From positions 558,001 to 622,000 of the forward strand of contig JABYQQ010000018.1 of NCBI GenBank assembly GCA_022605405.1: a DNA stretch of 64,000 bases, given 5' to 3'. This document shows, in pieces, positions 10,201 to 21,900 of the stretch. Below the pieces are notes generated by a model, which was not told the origin of the DNA, ran no database searches, and was given only the letters and a program-made list of their open reading frames with translations. Each line of letters begins with the position of its first letter. The first letter of the stretch is position 1. Position numbers and translations under genes: made by a program. This stretch comes from Earliella scabrosa. Taxonomy: Eukaryota > Basidiomycota > Agaricomycetes > Polyporales > Polyporaceae.

Positions 10201-13082
10201 GTGGACGTTGATGCTAATGACTCGATCGCATCCCGGTAGCTATCGAGACAGATCTTCGAAGCCGCAGTGCAGTGGGCCATGAAAGCCGACAAGACCCAGT
10301 TCTGGCGGTCGCATCGTGCGATGAAGTCCGAGTCACCGCGAGAGAGTATGGCAACGGTGCGACAGTCTGGGAGTGCCGCGTCACGGGCGCGATCGGAAGA
10401 GTGAGTTGGCCCATTCTGACGACGTGTGCATGTCTCATATGACTAGGGACGAGGCCCAAATCGCCAAGTTGCAACAGCTAGGCATGACCTCTACCGAGGA
10501 AGCGAAATTGGTCGCGATGAAAGACTACCTATTGAAGCTAGCTCGCGCGATCTCGAGGTGAGTACTAATCATCTATATCTGGTTAGGTTCGGTGACTCAG
10601 TCACATACTCGTATCCAGTTTCGCCACTCGGGTCAGTGTGGAGGTCGAGTCAGATGCGCTCAAGGTGACCACTACCATAGAGCTGCAGAAGCTCGGCGTC
10701 GTGCCTCAAACTGTGTTCTTGCGAACACCGGAACATGATGGACGCTCTCCCCGGATCTCGTCCCATCGTTTCAACCCTGACTTCACTGTCAGGTCTCCAG
10801 GCACTCCTCGGACACACCGCACACTGAGCATCGACCATGGTCCCGCATCGGGAGCGCCCTTCGAAGACCTCAGACGGCGACTTGCGCTCATCAACGGGTC
10901 TGCCAACAGTCTTGCCGTGCCGGGCTCGAGGGAGCCACGCAGCCCAGTCCCCCATCCGCTTTCGGTAGACACTGGCATGCTGGCACCACCGCCCGACCTC
11001 CCGCCCGCGCTAGAACGGCCAAGCAGTCCCGCTGAGTCGACCGTGTCCACAACCAACTCATCAGCGTTCCGTGCCATGCGTTTTCCGATCGGGGGAGACG
11101 GGCAGAAGGCTGCGCCTGCGGTCGGGTCCTCGAAGGCGAGTGCAACAGGCTTGCTGGATGCGCACGCACAGCTTCTGTCGGAAGGCTCGCAGTCGCCGTC
11201 GGGGCGCTCGTCGCCGGTGTCGGTCGCGGGCACTGTCCGTGGCCAGGAGAGGCCGCGTGTGCCTTCGATTGTGCCGATCTCGAGCTACGGTGAGTGGACA
11301 CGATCTCGGTTCGGCCAGCTGCGCAGGGCGCTGACGTCATCACCAGATGGGCAAGAGCCGGGGATTAGCAACCTGCTCGAGCACCTCTATTTGGACAACA
11401 ACCGCGACCTGCAGGATGACTTTGGGCCGAGGGTGCACGACGGTCCGGTGCGGCGCCGAAATGCTGCTCGCCACAGCTTCATGCCTCGAGATGGAAGCGC
11501 TCGTCGACTGGAGGCGTCGCTCGTCGCGCACTTCAACTCCCACTCGGAAGCCATCACCGGCATCGCAGTGTCTCCCGACCATCTGTTCTTCGTGTCTGCA
11601 TCCGACGACAAGACGGTCAAGGTCTGGGATACTGCACGGTTGGAGCGGAACGTTACCAGCAAGCCGCGACATACGTATAACCAGCACCACGCGCGAGTCA
11701 AGTGCGTGTGCATGCTCGAAGGTGTGCATTGCTTCGCGAGTGCTGCGGATGACGGAAGCCTGCACATCGTCCGTGTGCATGTAAGTCAAGGCGGGACGCT
11801 GCCCAAGTACAATAAGCTGCAGGTAGTTCGCGAGCATAGGGTGGATACGCCGGGAGAGTATATCACCAGCATGGTCCACTACTCAACAGGTGCGTTCCCC
11901 GATTCTCTTGCACCAGCCTAAACTCACCTGCGCTTTGACAGACATCGCGTCCAACCTGATCTATGCCACGACACACTCTGTCCTCACTATCCTCGACCTC
12001 CGCACCATGCGCGCCCTTCAGCGGATGGAGAATCCTCGACATTTCGGTCCCATTACATGCATATGTCTGGACCGCAAGCGAGCCTGGGTCATCTGCGGCA
12101 CATCAACAGGCGTTCTTTCCCTATGGGACATTCGGTTTGGCATTTTGGTCACAAGTTGGAAGGTCGGGGTCTCCCTCAAGGGCCGGTTCGGTAGGGTCCA
12201 CCAATGCGTTGTCCACCCCACGAAGGGGAAGGGGAAATGGATCATCGTCGCAGTCGAGACCTCCAAGAACGGCACGGACAGCTCTTCGCATACTCTCCTC
12301 GAAGTATGGGATATTGAGCAGACAACACTGGTGGAGTCATTCTCAACTAGGGCCGCCGTGAACGCCTCGGAGGCCACCGACGAGCCCAAGGAGGTCAGCG
12401 TTCACGAGGCGGAGATGAGCCCCGCTGCAGCCATCGCCGCCCTCGTACGCGCACGACAGGAGGGCAACTCGCTCGACGGCGCTCCCAGACGCACCTTTGT
12501 TGGGCTGGATGCGCCCCGGAACGATACCCCGCAACCGCCGTTCCCAGACGTTCGTGCGATCGTGGCCGGTGCGGAGTTTGGCGGGCATACGGTTCTGCAT
12601 AGATCGCACATGGCAGAATCGGAGAAGTGCTCTAGTCGTTCTGCGTCTGGGCGAGGGTTTATAGTCACCGGATCTGAAGACTGCAAGGTCCGGTTCTGGG
12701 ACCTCGGCCGTCCTGACCGTTCGGTGATCCTCAGCGGGTTGGAGGCGGAGAACGACAAGCCAACGTATAGGTACGCCTGCATCTCTTTGCTGTTGTGTAG
12801 CGTCATTAATCCGCGGCTGCCTCTAGCTCAATCCGCTCGTCCTCGGGTTCCGCGTCATCTTACTTGGAGACATGGGTCACGTCCCAAACCTCGAACCAGC
12901 ACAACCGCCCTCCACAGAGATTGTCGCTCATCAATCACAATCAGCAGAGCCTATTGAAAGGTCACCAAGATACTATCACCGCACTTGCCTGCATAGACTC
13001 GCCCTTCAGAGGAGGCCTGGTCAGTGGCGATCGTGCGGGAGTCATCAAGGTGTGGCGAGTAGAGGCGTTCGAGCAATCGTGA
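7279..13082 (+). CDS. VPS15: VPS15, regulatory protein kinase-like subunit of the class III PI3-kinase
   Basis: Scaffold and pseudokinase partner of VPS34 on endosomes and autophagic membranes. About 14 exons join in frame. The protein begins MGNAQS, an N-myristoylation signal, followed by the family block LGSARFLKTVKCRHKNGYLV. The kinase-like domain has HGDIKSENILVTSWNWVYVS with DFASYKPTYLP in place of a normal DFG loop. HEAT-type helices follow (DGPALIILSLVCANIRNCSL, KVRALDVFLALSSHL, VRAAALRTLMQV). A long Ser/Pro-rich linker at about 10.7-11.3 kb separates these from C-terminal WD40 repeats (SPDHLFFVSASDDKTVKVWD, FIVTGSEDCKVRFWDL) and the final GGLVSGDRAGVIKVWRVEAF. Start: the ATG at 7279 gives the Gly2 site. 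Stop: 13080-13082. Domain order and size fit the family well. Confidence 0.95.
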
Positions 13083-13374
13083 ATGGACATGACCTTGCTG
13101 GGATGTGTAGCTCTAGACGATATTATACGTGTACTAGTTCTGATGTTTATCAACCTCATCGATCGTCGACTTCCAGTCGACTTGTTCCCAGAATCCCAAG
13201 TGGCCGGTTGAGTGGTCACGTAATCTACGCGAGATTTGCTGATAAGATGAGCGCAGAAGGTTGCACGATGACGTTGTCAGTTGATCTCGAGACAACTCAT
13301 GCTTCGGATCCATAAATGCAGCACGGGTCTGCCATCATGGCCAAAGACCTCTCCCACATCTTCCCAGCGCCATC

Positions 13375-15411
13375 ATGTCTCAAACCGCGGTGTTCTGGCG
13401 ACCAACCGACCAAGGAAAGTACACCGATCGCGCGGACCAGCTTGACGATGGGGATATCTACAAACCGGAGTACTTCGAGTATGCGAAGTCCACTCTTACG
13501 GCACTGAGTGACGATCTGCGCACTCTTGGTATGGACATTCATGGTGTGTACATCTCAGAGCATAGTGGCTTGGATCGTCTCTCATCGCCTCTATCCAACA
13601 GATCATCCTGAACTCAAGTTCGAGGAGCAGTACGTCGACATCAAGACTGTACAATAGCATCGCATCTCCCACTCACGGTGGATTGTCGACAGCCATGCAC
13701 ACGACGTCTTGTCCGCATTCATGGAGAAGCACGGTTTTCAGGTGACTCGCCACCACCTGCTCGAGACCGCCTGGGTCGCGAAGTACACCCGTGGCAACGG
13801 CGGACATACGTTGGGCATCAACTCGGAGATGGACGCACTTCCTGGTATCGGCCATGCTTGCGGTCACAACCTGATCGCGATTTCTGGCGTTGGCGTTGCA
13901 CTGGCAGTCAAAGCTACGATGGAGAAGTTCAACATCTCCGGGACTGTCGTCCTTCTGGGCACACCAGGTATTTCGTGAACATGATGTGTAAAACCTGAGC
14001 GCATGTTGAGCTGATTCCCCTGTGCTTAGCCGAAGAGGGAGGGGGAGGCAAAGTCATCCTTCTCGAGCGCGGTGCTTACGAGGGCATGGACGCGTGCCTG
14101 ATGTAGGCAGACCCTTATGCGCACCTGCATTGATGCTTACTGCGCAATTGCGATACAGGTGTCACCCTGCTCCCGGGCCTCAATGGTCTGCTAGCCTGAG
14201 CAGTTGTCTTGCCTTGCAGCGCATCATCGTTGAATTCCATGGGCACACGTGAGGCGCCTAGATCGTCCCTGTGATGCGAGACTCAACTCATGACGTGATC
14301 ACAGCGCACACGCCGCTCTGTCTCCTTGGGAGGGGCAGAACGCTCTCGATGCCGCTGTACTGTCTTACAACAACATCTCCGTTCTGAGACAGCAGCTGAA
14401 GCCTACGCACCGCGTTCACGGCATCTTCGAAGGCAAGGACTGGGCGCCGAATAGTACGTGTTTGCGTCACATATGCGAGCATATCAATGATTTCTGACTT
14501 GCTGTTCTCCTAGTCATTCCGGACTACGCCAAGATGATGTAGGCTGTCTGGGATATATTGCTGAGTGGGATCCATACTCATTCTTCCTGTAGGTGGTACG
14601 TGCGCGCACCAACACGCGCCGAGGTCGACGCGGCAGTCAAACGCGTGACAGCTTGCTTCCAGTGCGCCTTCTCTGTGCCTATCTGTTCTTCCGGCTTGTG
14701 ACAGTGTTCCAGGGCTGCCGCGTTGGCTACAGGATGCACCGTCGATATCGATTTGAACGCTTCCACCTTTGATATCAGGCAGAACAAGGGTCTTGGTACG
14801 TCCTCTCCAAATCCGCAAATGCGAAGGTCCCTGACGAACATGCATAAGGTGACGAGTTCTCGGACGTTTTCTCCAAGAAGTTTGGTCCAATCGACTATGA
14901 ATATGGTATCAAGAGCGCATCAACCGATTTCGTGAGAACCTCCTCTGTTTCAAGTTATATCAGGGGGCTGACGCAGAGTTTCTAGGGGAATGTGACATAT
15001 GGTGAGGTCCAAACGCGCAGATGATGAGGTAAATGTCACCACTGACCTCATCTCTCAGCTCTTCCGTCCATTCACCCTTCCTTCGGTACGTCGCTCATCT
15101 GTGACAATCTCTTGAGTGCATCGAGTTATTCATATCACTGCTACTAGCCATTCCGACCAAGGGCAGCAACCACACTCGCGAGTTCACTGAAGCGGCCGCG
15201 ACCAAGGAGTCCCACCAAGCCTGTCTCAACATAACGACGGCTTTGGCTGCTACCGGTCTGCGTCTTCTGACAGACGAGTCCTTCTTAAAGAAAGTGCGTG
15301 CGAATGCACAACATTTCTGGATCAGGAGATTAAACCGTGGCGCAGGTCAAGGACACGTTCGAAGAGGATCTTCGCCTGAGAAAGCTGGAGGCAGAGCAGG
15401 CTGGGCTGTGA
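13375..15411 (+). CDS. M20-family metallo-amidohydrolase (peptidase M20 domain protein 2 / AbgB-like)
   Basis: Probable zinc-dependent hydrolase of N-acyl amino acid or dipeptide-like substrates. About eleven short exons join in frame. Visible family blocks are [40 protein letters not shown] (metal-binding Asp and His), [20 protein letters not shown] with the catalytic Glu pair, and [20 protein letters not shown] with a further metal-site His. The end is [13 protein letters not shown] with the stop at 15409-15411. An apparent TAG after GMDACLM is removed by an intron (gtaggc to tacag) that restores CHPAPG. Start: ATG at 13375, giving [12 protein letters not shown]. The exact substrate cannot be read from the sequence. 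It lies 292 bases after VPS15 on the same strand. Confidence 0.87.
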
Positions 15412-15838
15412 AACTTGAGGTGCGCAGGTCACGTCCTCTTTGTGATCACGCCTATCTCATACGATCTACCTAGCGGGAGACGCACAGAAGCTATCAGGAC
15501 GATGTACGATACTACTACTAGGGATGTACTGGATGAAAGGACGGGGACTGTGAGACCAAGAGCGCGCTGTGGGAAATGCGATCTCCTTACGAGATCATGG
15601 GACGCCCGTCATGCCCTGTGCCTTTCCCATGGGAGCCTCTTTGAGTTCGTCGATGTCTCCTGTCTAACACCCGTTCACGCTTCTGCTAACTATATCGTAA
15701 AGCTGCGTCCTCGTGAGTCTTACCCGGCAGGCTGTATAAGTACCGCACGTCAGGAGATGACGGTGAGAGCGACCCCGCGGCCCATCTCGTCTCTCCCCTC
15801 ATACGCGGCTACGGTGCTCGGTCGCACTCCAATCAACA
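15412..15838. other. Intergenic region before the P450 gene
   Basis: About 430 bases. A long open frame runs through it into the P450 exons in the wrong frame and is not a gene. Confidence 0.6.
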
Positions 15839-18249
15839 ATGACGCTCGCAGCAGACCTAGCAGAAGACATGTCATACGCGGCAAGGACCGTCTACCGAAT
15901 CGCACTGGACAATGCCTTCCCGATCTTCCTCGCGGTCTTCACGTTCCTCGTCGTCCGGGAGCACACGCGCAAGCAGAACATGCCCCCGGGGCCCCGCGGG
16001 CTGCCCTTCATTGGGAACAAGCACCAGGTGCCATCGATCAAGCCGTGGCGCAAGTTTGCGGAGTGGAACAAGAAGTATGGTGCGTGTCCCGACAGGTCGA
16101 CTACTCATGTCGACGACACTCAAGGTGTTTCCGGCAGGGCCGGTGGTGTCGCTGCACCTCGGGAGCACACCTGTCATCGGTGAGTTTTTCATTCTACGAA
16201 GTCACGGGGTCGAACTCAAACCTGGTGAGCGCAGTGCTCGGGACAGCGCAGGCTGCATGGGACCTGCTCGAGAAGCGGTCGGACATCTACTCCAGTCGCC
16301 CGCGTTTTGTCGTCGCGTAAGTTCTTCCACGAGCCCGACCGCTAGGACGGGTCGGTCGGTCCAGCATGCTCACATGAGCGCCGTTTGGGAAGGGGCGAGA
16401 TTCTCTCAGACAACATGCGCGGCCTCATGCTCTCGAATGCTGACCCGCTGTGGCGGAGATGGCGCAAGGTGCGAGTCGTCCCGTTGTGGTTGCGTCCTCC
16501 CTGCGAAGGCTCACCAGTAGTTGATAGGTTCTACACTCGGGCTTCCACTCGAGGAGGGCAGATTCGTACTGCGAGATCCAGTCGCTCGAGTCTGCAGTGC
16601 TGATGCACGAATTGCTCACTGACTCGGGGGATTACGAGCGGCACTTGCAACGGTACGTTACCCTTGAGTTGCGACACCGCATGCTAGTATAAAAGGCTCG
16701 AGCCGCTCACGACGATCTCTCACAGATTTGCGGCTAGTGTAGCCACATCAGCCACGTACGGGAGACGCGTGGAGAGCGTCGACGAATGGATCGTGAAGGA
16801 GAACATGGACGCAATGGATTGTAAGTCGTTTTTGGTTCGCAGTGCGACCCGTCTGGTCTCTAAAGTGGACGATCTGCAGATCTTCAGAGGTACGCTTGCG
16901 GTATAATCCCTGACGCCTCCTGCTGACCGACCGGATACAGCGTGAAGTAAGTGGCTAACTCTCGGGCGCGGACGGAGACAGGTTTGACTGCCTGGACAGC
17001 ATCCCTGGAAAATACCTGGTGGAGTCTTGGCCATGGCTACTGAAGCTGCCGGTATGTACGTGTTTGAACCATGCCGAAGCCGTGCTTTTCATGATTGCGC
17101 TGCTAATATTGGCAGAGAGCGATGCAGTGGTTCTTGCGCGAACCGTTGGAGCATCGCCAGAGGGACATTACGCTCCTAACACACCTCGTGGACGATGTGA
17201 AGAAGCGGATGGCGGAAGGCACCTCGCCTGACTGCCTAACCACTCAGACCATACTAGAACAAGAAAAGAGCGGGATGTCGGATCTGGAGGTTGCGTACGC
17301 CGTCTCGTCGCCGTTCGGAGCTGGGATAGAAACGGTATGTGTCAAAGTTGTTGATATTGGGTGTGAACCTCTCTTCCTCGTCGCTGATAGGAAAGTCTCA
17401 GACCGCTGGGACACTTTGTGTCTTCTTCCGTAAGTCTACGCCGACCACCCCGAGCATGACTCGTCATGCTGACGGTGACACTCGACCTGAATGTATGGGC
17501 ATGTAGTCGCAATGTTGCATTACCCAGACGTCATGCGGAAGGCACAGGCTGAGCTAGACAGGGTTGTCGGTACCGATCGCCTCCCAGGATACGAAGATCG
17601 GGACCGGCTGCCGTATGTGAAAGCCTTGATGAACGAGACGCTAAGATGGCGGCCGATTGCAATCCTCGGTGGAACGCCGCACGCGGTCATTGCGGATGAC
17701 GAATACAATGGGATGTGAGTGGTTGCCACATACTTGTGTATTGAGACTCCATGGCTCGTCTGACCGGCGCATCTAGGTACATACCAAAGGGCTCGACGGT
17801 CTTCGCAAACTTCGCGTGAGTGAGCCCTAGTGGCTGGAAGTACGAATGGATACTGAGATCATGGCGGGTATAGTGGGATCATGCACGACCCTGCCATGTT
17901 CCCATCCCCAGACGAATTCATCCCCGAGCGTTTTCTCCAAACCACCAACCCCAGACTTCAGGACTTCGAGCTGCCATTCGGGTTCGGGCGGCGGATATGC
18001 GTCGGGATGCACCTCGCGCGCAATTCGCTATTCATCACCATCTCAAGGATCCTGTGGGCTTTCGACATCCTTCCGCTCGTTGCGGACAGTGGAGAACCGG
18101 TCCTGCCTGACCGCTGGGACTTCACGAACGGGTTCAACTCGAAGCCGGTCAGCTTCCGGTGTCAGATCAAGGCTAGGAGCGCTAGGGCGGCAGAGTGCGT
18201 GGAGAGGGAGTGGGAGGGCGCAAAGGAGAGGCTTGGGAAGTGGCAATAG
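15839..18249 (+). CDS. Cytochrome P450 monooxygenase (basidiomycete microsomal type)
   Basis: Heme-thiolate monooxygenase anchored in the ER. The N-terminus has a membrane helix (AFPIFLAVFTFLVV) and the Pro-rich hinge MPPGPRGLPFIGNKHQ. Later blocks are DPLWRRWRK (C-helix), GAGIETTAGTLCVFF (I-helix oxygen-binding motif, restored by splicing), NETLRWRP (ExxR), FIPERFL and the heme-binding loop FGFGRRICVG with the Cys ligand. About a dozen introns interrupt it. Two exons are tiny: 16880-16889 (10 bases) and 16941-16946 (6 bases); only by using both does the frame give MDYLQSVNIPGKYLVESWPW. The substrate and P450 family number cannot be assigned. Next downstream is an ABCC transporter on the same strand, so metabolite detoxification or export is possible but not shown. 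Confidence 0.93.
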
Positions 18250-18972
18250 CTATGAGATGCGTTCCTGTGGATTCCCAAGGTGCTACATACATGTGGATGT
18301 AGTCCAGAATCCAGAGTAGCTTCAAGGTTGACGCTACCAGTCTCGCGCCGGCAGATACCGGTCCGACTAAACCCGATCATCGTCGGCGACTCGGAGGTAA
18401 AGACAGACGCCCAACCCAAGCCCTCCGAGGCCAGGCCTTCGAAGCCGACTTATACTTGACAAGCTTGACTCTTGGTCTGGTTGGCCAGTGAGCGTGACCC
18501 TTTGACCCTTGCATGACTTACTGAGCCCAGGCGATCGCACTTGTTGAAACTTGAAGGAAGGCACTCCATCCGAGACTCAGTCTCCGAGTATAGTTTTGAC
18601 TCACTCAAGCTCTTGCATGCGCAGGCACACACGCTATCCGGGTTTGCTCCGGGTGGGTGAAGTTTGAACGTACCATATGATGGCCGCCAAGCGTCATCTT
18701 TTACTGGCGCAGTTGATTTAACAATCTTCCGCGCTTTGGTCGCCATCGGTTGATACGTACGCTCATCCGTACATAAATCAGTACTCCGACTCGCAGCCCG
18801 AGGTGCCATCCTTCCCCGTGGATTTACTGCCAAGGTCGACGTCTCAGTACTATCACCGTGGTTGGTCTCTTCTGACTTCAACGTTCAACCGCAGCAGATC
18901 TAGACGACCAAGTGGCAGTGGCAGTGCTCGAATTTCGAACACGTCCGAGTCGCGTTTCTGGCTCACACCATC
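18250..18972. other. Intergenic region between P450 and ABCC transporter
   Basis: About 720 bases with no supportable gene. A 143-residue minus-strand frame (18450-18881) has no recognisable feature. Confidence 0.55.
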
Positions 18973-21900
18973 ATGGACTCCAGGTGGGCCCTGTGTTTTC
19001 AACTTGTGTAGTTCTCATGCATCCGATAGCTAAGCGGAGTCGTCAGGGATCTCTGGACGGACGCGCGCATAATTCCCCTCTATGGCGCCGGGGCTTCTGC
19101 GTTCCTGCTTGTCCTCCACGCTCTCCGTGCCCGTTGGGCGCGCGCGAAGGACACCCTTGTGCTGCGCGTCGAAAGCGACAACCAAGACGGCATCGAAGAT
19201 AGCGGTGCGCAGCGATCTGGAGCGCGAGGTGCGGTAGTGCGCGCCGGAGGACTAGCCGCGTTCCTCGCAAAGCTCGCTCGTTTGTTATGCACCACTGCAC
19301 TTCTCACCCTATCTGTGCTGTCGCTGCTCAGGCACAGCGGAGGTAGCGCTGGAACGTCGAGGGGCGCTGCATGGTGGCTTCAGCTCACTGAATGCGACGT
19401 CAATGTGAGTACGGTCAGCCACACGTTGCTGCGCTGCATTGAAAGGATCTGAATAGGGCTACGCCGTTGCACTCGCCATCGCAGCCATACTCCCCCGTCG
19501 GCGCAGTAGCTTGTTTGATGCGCATCTGACTGCCGTTCTTTTACTCTCTCTAGTGGTCTACTCGTATCGCGACCTACTGCCCCTCATCTTGAGGGGTCAC
19601 AGCCCCGCGGATGCAACCGACAGCCTGCTCTGGATCAAGCTCTCTTTGCTCTTCTTGGCATCCGTCGTTCTCCCTTTGTTGGCACCTCGACAGTACACGC
19701 CTTACGACTCAAATGTGAGTGGGTAGTCAGCCATACGTGGTCGCTTTTCTGAGTGTAGGACATCTTGGATAGATGCCTCAAGAGAAGCCTAACGAACAGC
19801 AGACCGCGTCTCTCTTTTCTTTGATCTTCTTCAATTGGGTCAACGGAACCATTGGAAAAGCCTCGCGTGTCTCTCATCTTTCCTTGGACGAGCTGCCCGC
19901 TCTCGCAGACACAAATTATACGAAGAACCTCGCGGAAAAGAGCTTTCCGGTTTGTATATGTTCTTCGCCTCCCGTTTCTTCATATAAGCTGAATCCCGAT
20001 CCCAGCAAATCGACCCCTTCCAGCTTGGGAAAGAAGAGCATATCTTCTGGGGCTTCGTACGAGTTTATCGTAAGTCAAGGACGGCAAGCAACCACGGCAT
20101 TGTCATCAATGACTGTTCACAGGTCTACAATATTTCTGCTACTCCGTTCTCGCCATCCTCTCGGTGAGACATCATGACAAGCCCCACATACGCCTTGACT
20201 GACCTCTGGTCGCCCAGTCCCTGCTGTTCCTCACCAGTCCAGCTGCTGTTAAGGGCCTCCTTGCGTACGTTGCTCCCTCACCCTCCGATTCAAGTATCAT
20301 ACTAACAATCCTTTCATCCCGTTCAGATACCTCGAAGCTGGAGGACCGCAGTCCGAAGTGTATCCATGGGCATGGATCATCCTCCTCTTCGTCGGCCCCG
20401 CATCCGTCACTCTGTCTGAAGAGTGGCACGAATGGATTATCGTGCGTTCCTTCGCTTCCATGTTCAATTGAGAAACTGCGGATATCCAGCTGACGCGCTT
20501 CTATGTCTGCTGCGGTCTGTAGCGCCTACTCAATGTGCGCCTCCAGGCCATCGTCACGGAGCTCCTCTTCCAGCACGCGCTGCGCATGCGCGTGAAGTCG
20601 GAGACATCTGCAACTGCGGGCGCAGGTACCGATACTGAAGGGACTGCGGATGCAGCCTCGAGCGCGGCGACCTCTGAGGATGGGAAAGGTCACCTCGTCG
20701 GGCGGCTGAACAACCTCATCACGAGTGATCTGCAAAACATCAAGGATGGGAACAAGTTCTGGCTGCAGCTCTGTGAGCTTTTCTTGCGACCTGAGTCATG
20801 TAGGTGATTGATGGTTTAAGTGGCTTCTGGACAGTCATCAAAGTCCCCGTTATGATCATCGCTTCAATCGTCTTTGTGTATAGTATCCTGGGCTGGAGGT
20901 CGGTCCGTTTGCGCTCTGACAGGATCCGTGTGATGCTGATATGATGACTTGTCAAGTGCGCTCGTCGGTCTTGGTTCAATCCTTGTGCTGCTCCCTGTTC
21001 CCGGATACCTCAGTAGCTGGATCCAGAGCTACCAGGCAGGCATGATGGCGAAGGTGCGCGTTCATGTGATCCCTCGTCTGTCCTCTACTCGCTCAAATGA
21101 CACTCGATGATAGACCGACGCACGAGTCCAGCTAATCAACGAGAGTAAGTCCTATACTCAAGAGCCTCAGCGTCGCAGAGAGATTGGCACTGAAGCTGTC
21201 TCTTAGGCATAAACGTCGTGCGCACGATCAAGCTCTTCGGGTGGGAGAAGCGCGTCGCTGGCCAGATCGAAGAGCGCAGAGAGGCCGAGCTCGCGTACCT
21301 CCGCAAGACGAAGTTCCTGCAGCTGGTCAACAACCTCATCAAGTTCGTGCTGCTTCAACATTCAGTCTCATGCGCATATACTCAGTCCATCGCAGCTTCA
21401 GTATTCCTTTGTGCACTATGGCGATCACTTTTGGCGCATATGTACGTCTGGATGTATCGTAACCAGGGTCTGGTATTGACTTCTGTATCTAGACGGTCTT
21501 CATGAAGGGCGAGCTCACAGGTACGTATAGGATTTGCTCTCATGGATGTTCTATACTTATTGGAATGTACAGCATCACGCCTGTTCTCCTCATTCACGGG
21601 TACGCTAGAAGTATTGACACTGAGAGCTCGCGGAGGCATTGATCGGACTCGACAGCATTCTTGATGATTCAGCAACAACTTCACCTGATCTTCTACGCAA
21701 TCCCCGTCTGTACCCAAGCAAAGGTCTCCCTCGATCGTATCAACGAGTTCCTCCACAAGGCGCGTCCTCCCTCATCGCCATCCTCTTTAGACACCCATCC
21801 CTCATACTTCACTACTGTCAATAGACTGAACTGCTCGATGAGTACGAGGGGAAGAAAACAGGAGACACCATAGCCAGCGCGTTCGACCGCCCCTCGCATG

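Noticed and set aside
14100..14160. Apparent nonsense codon in the M20 hydrolase (pseudogene?)
   Set aside because: A gtaggc...tacag intron removes it and restores ATGTGTCACCCT (MCHP) in frame.
15415..16320. 301-residue plus-strand open frame
   Set aside because: It overlaps the first P450 exons in another frame and has no family resemblance.
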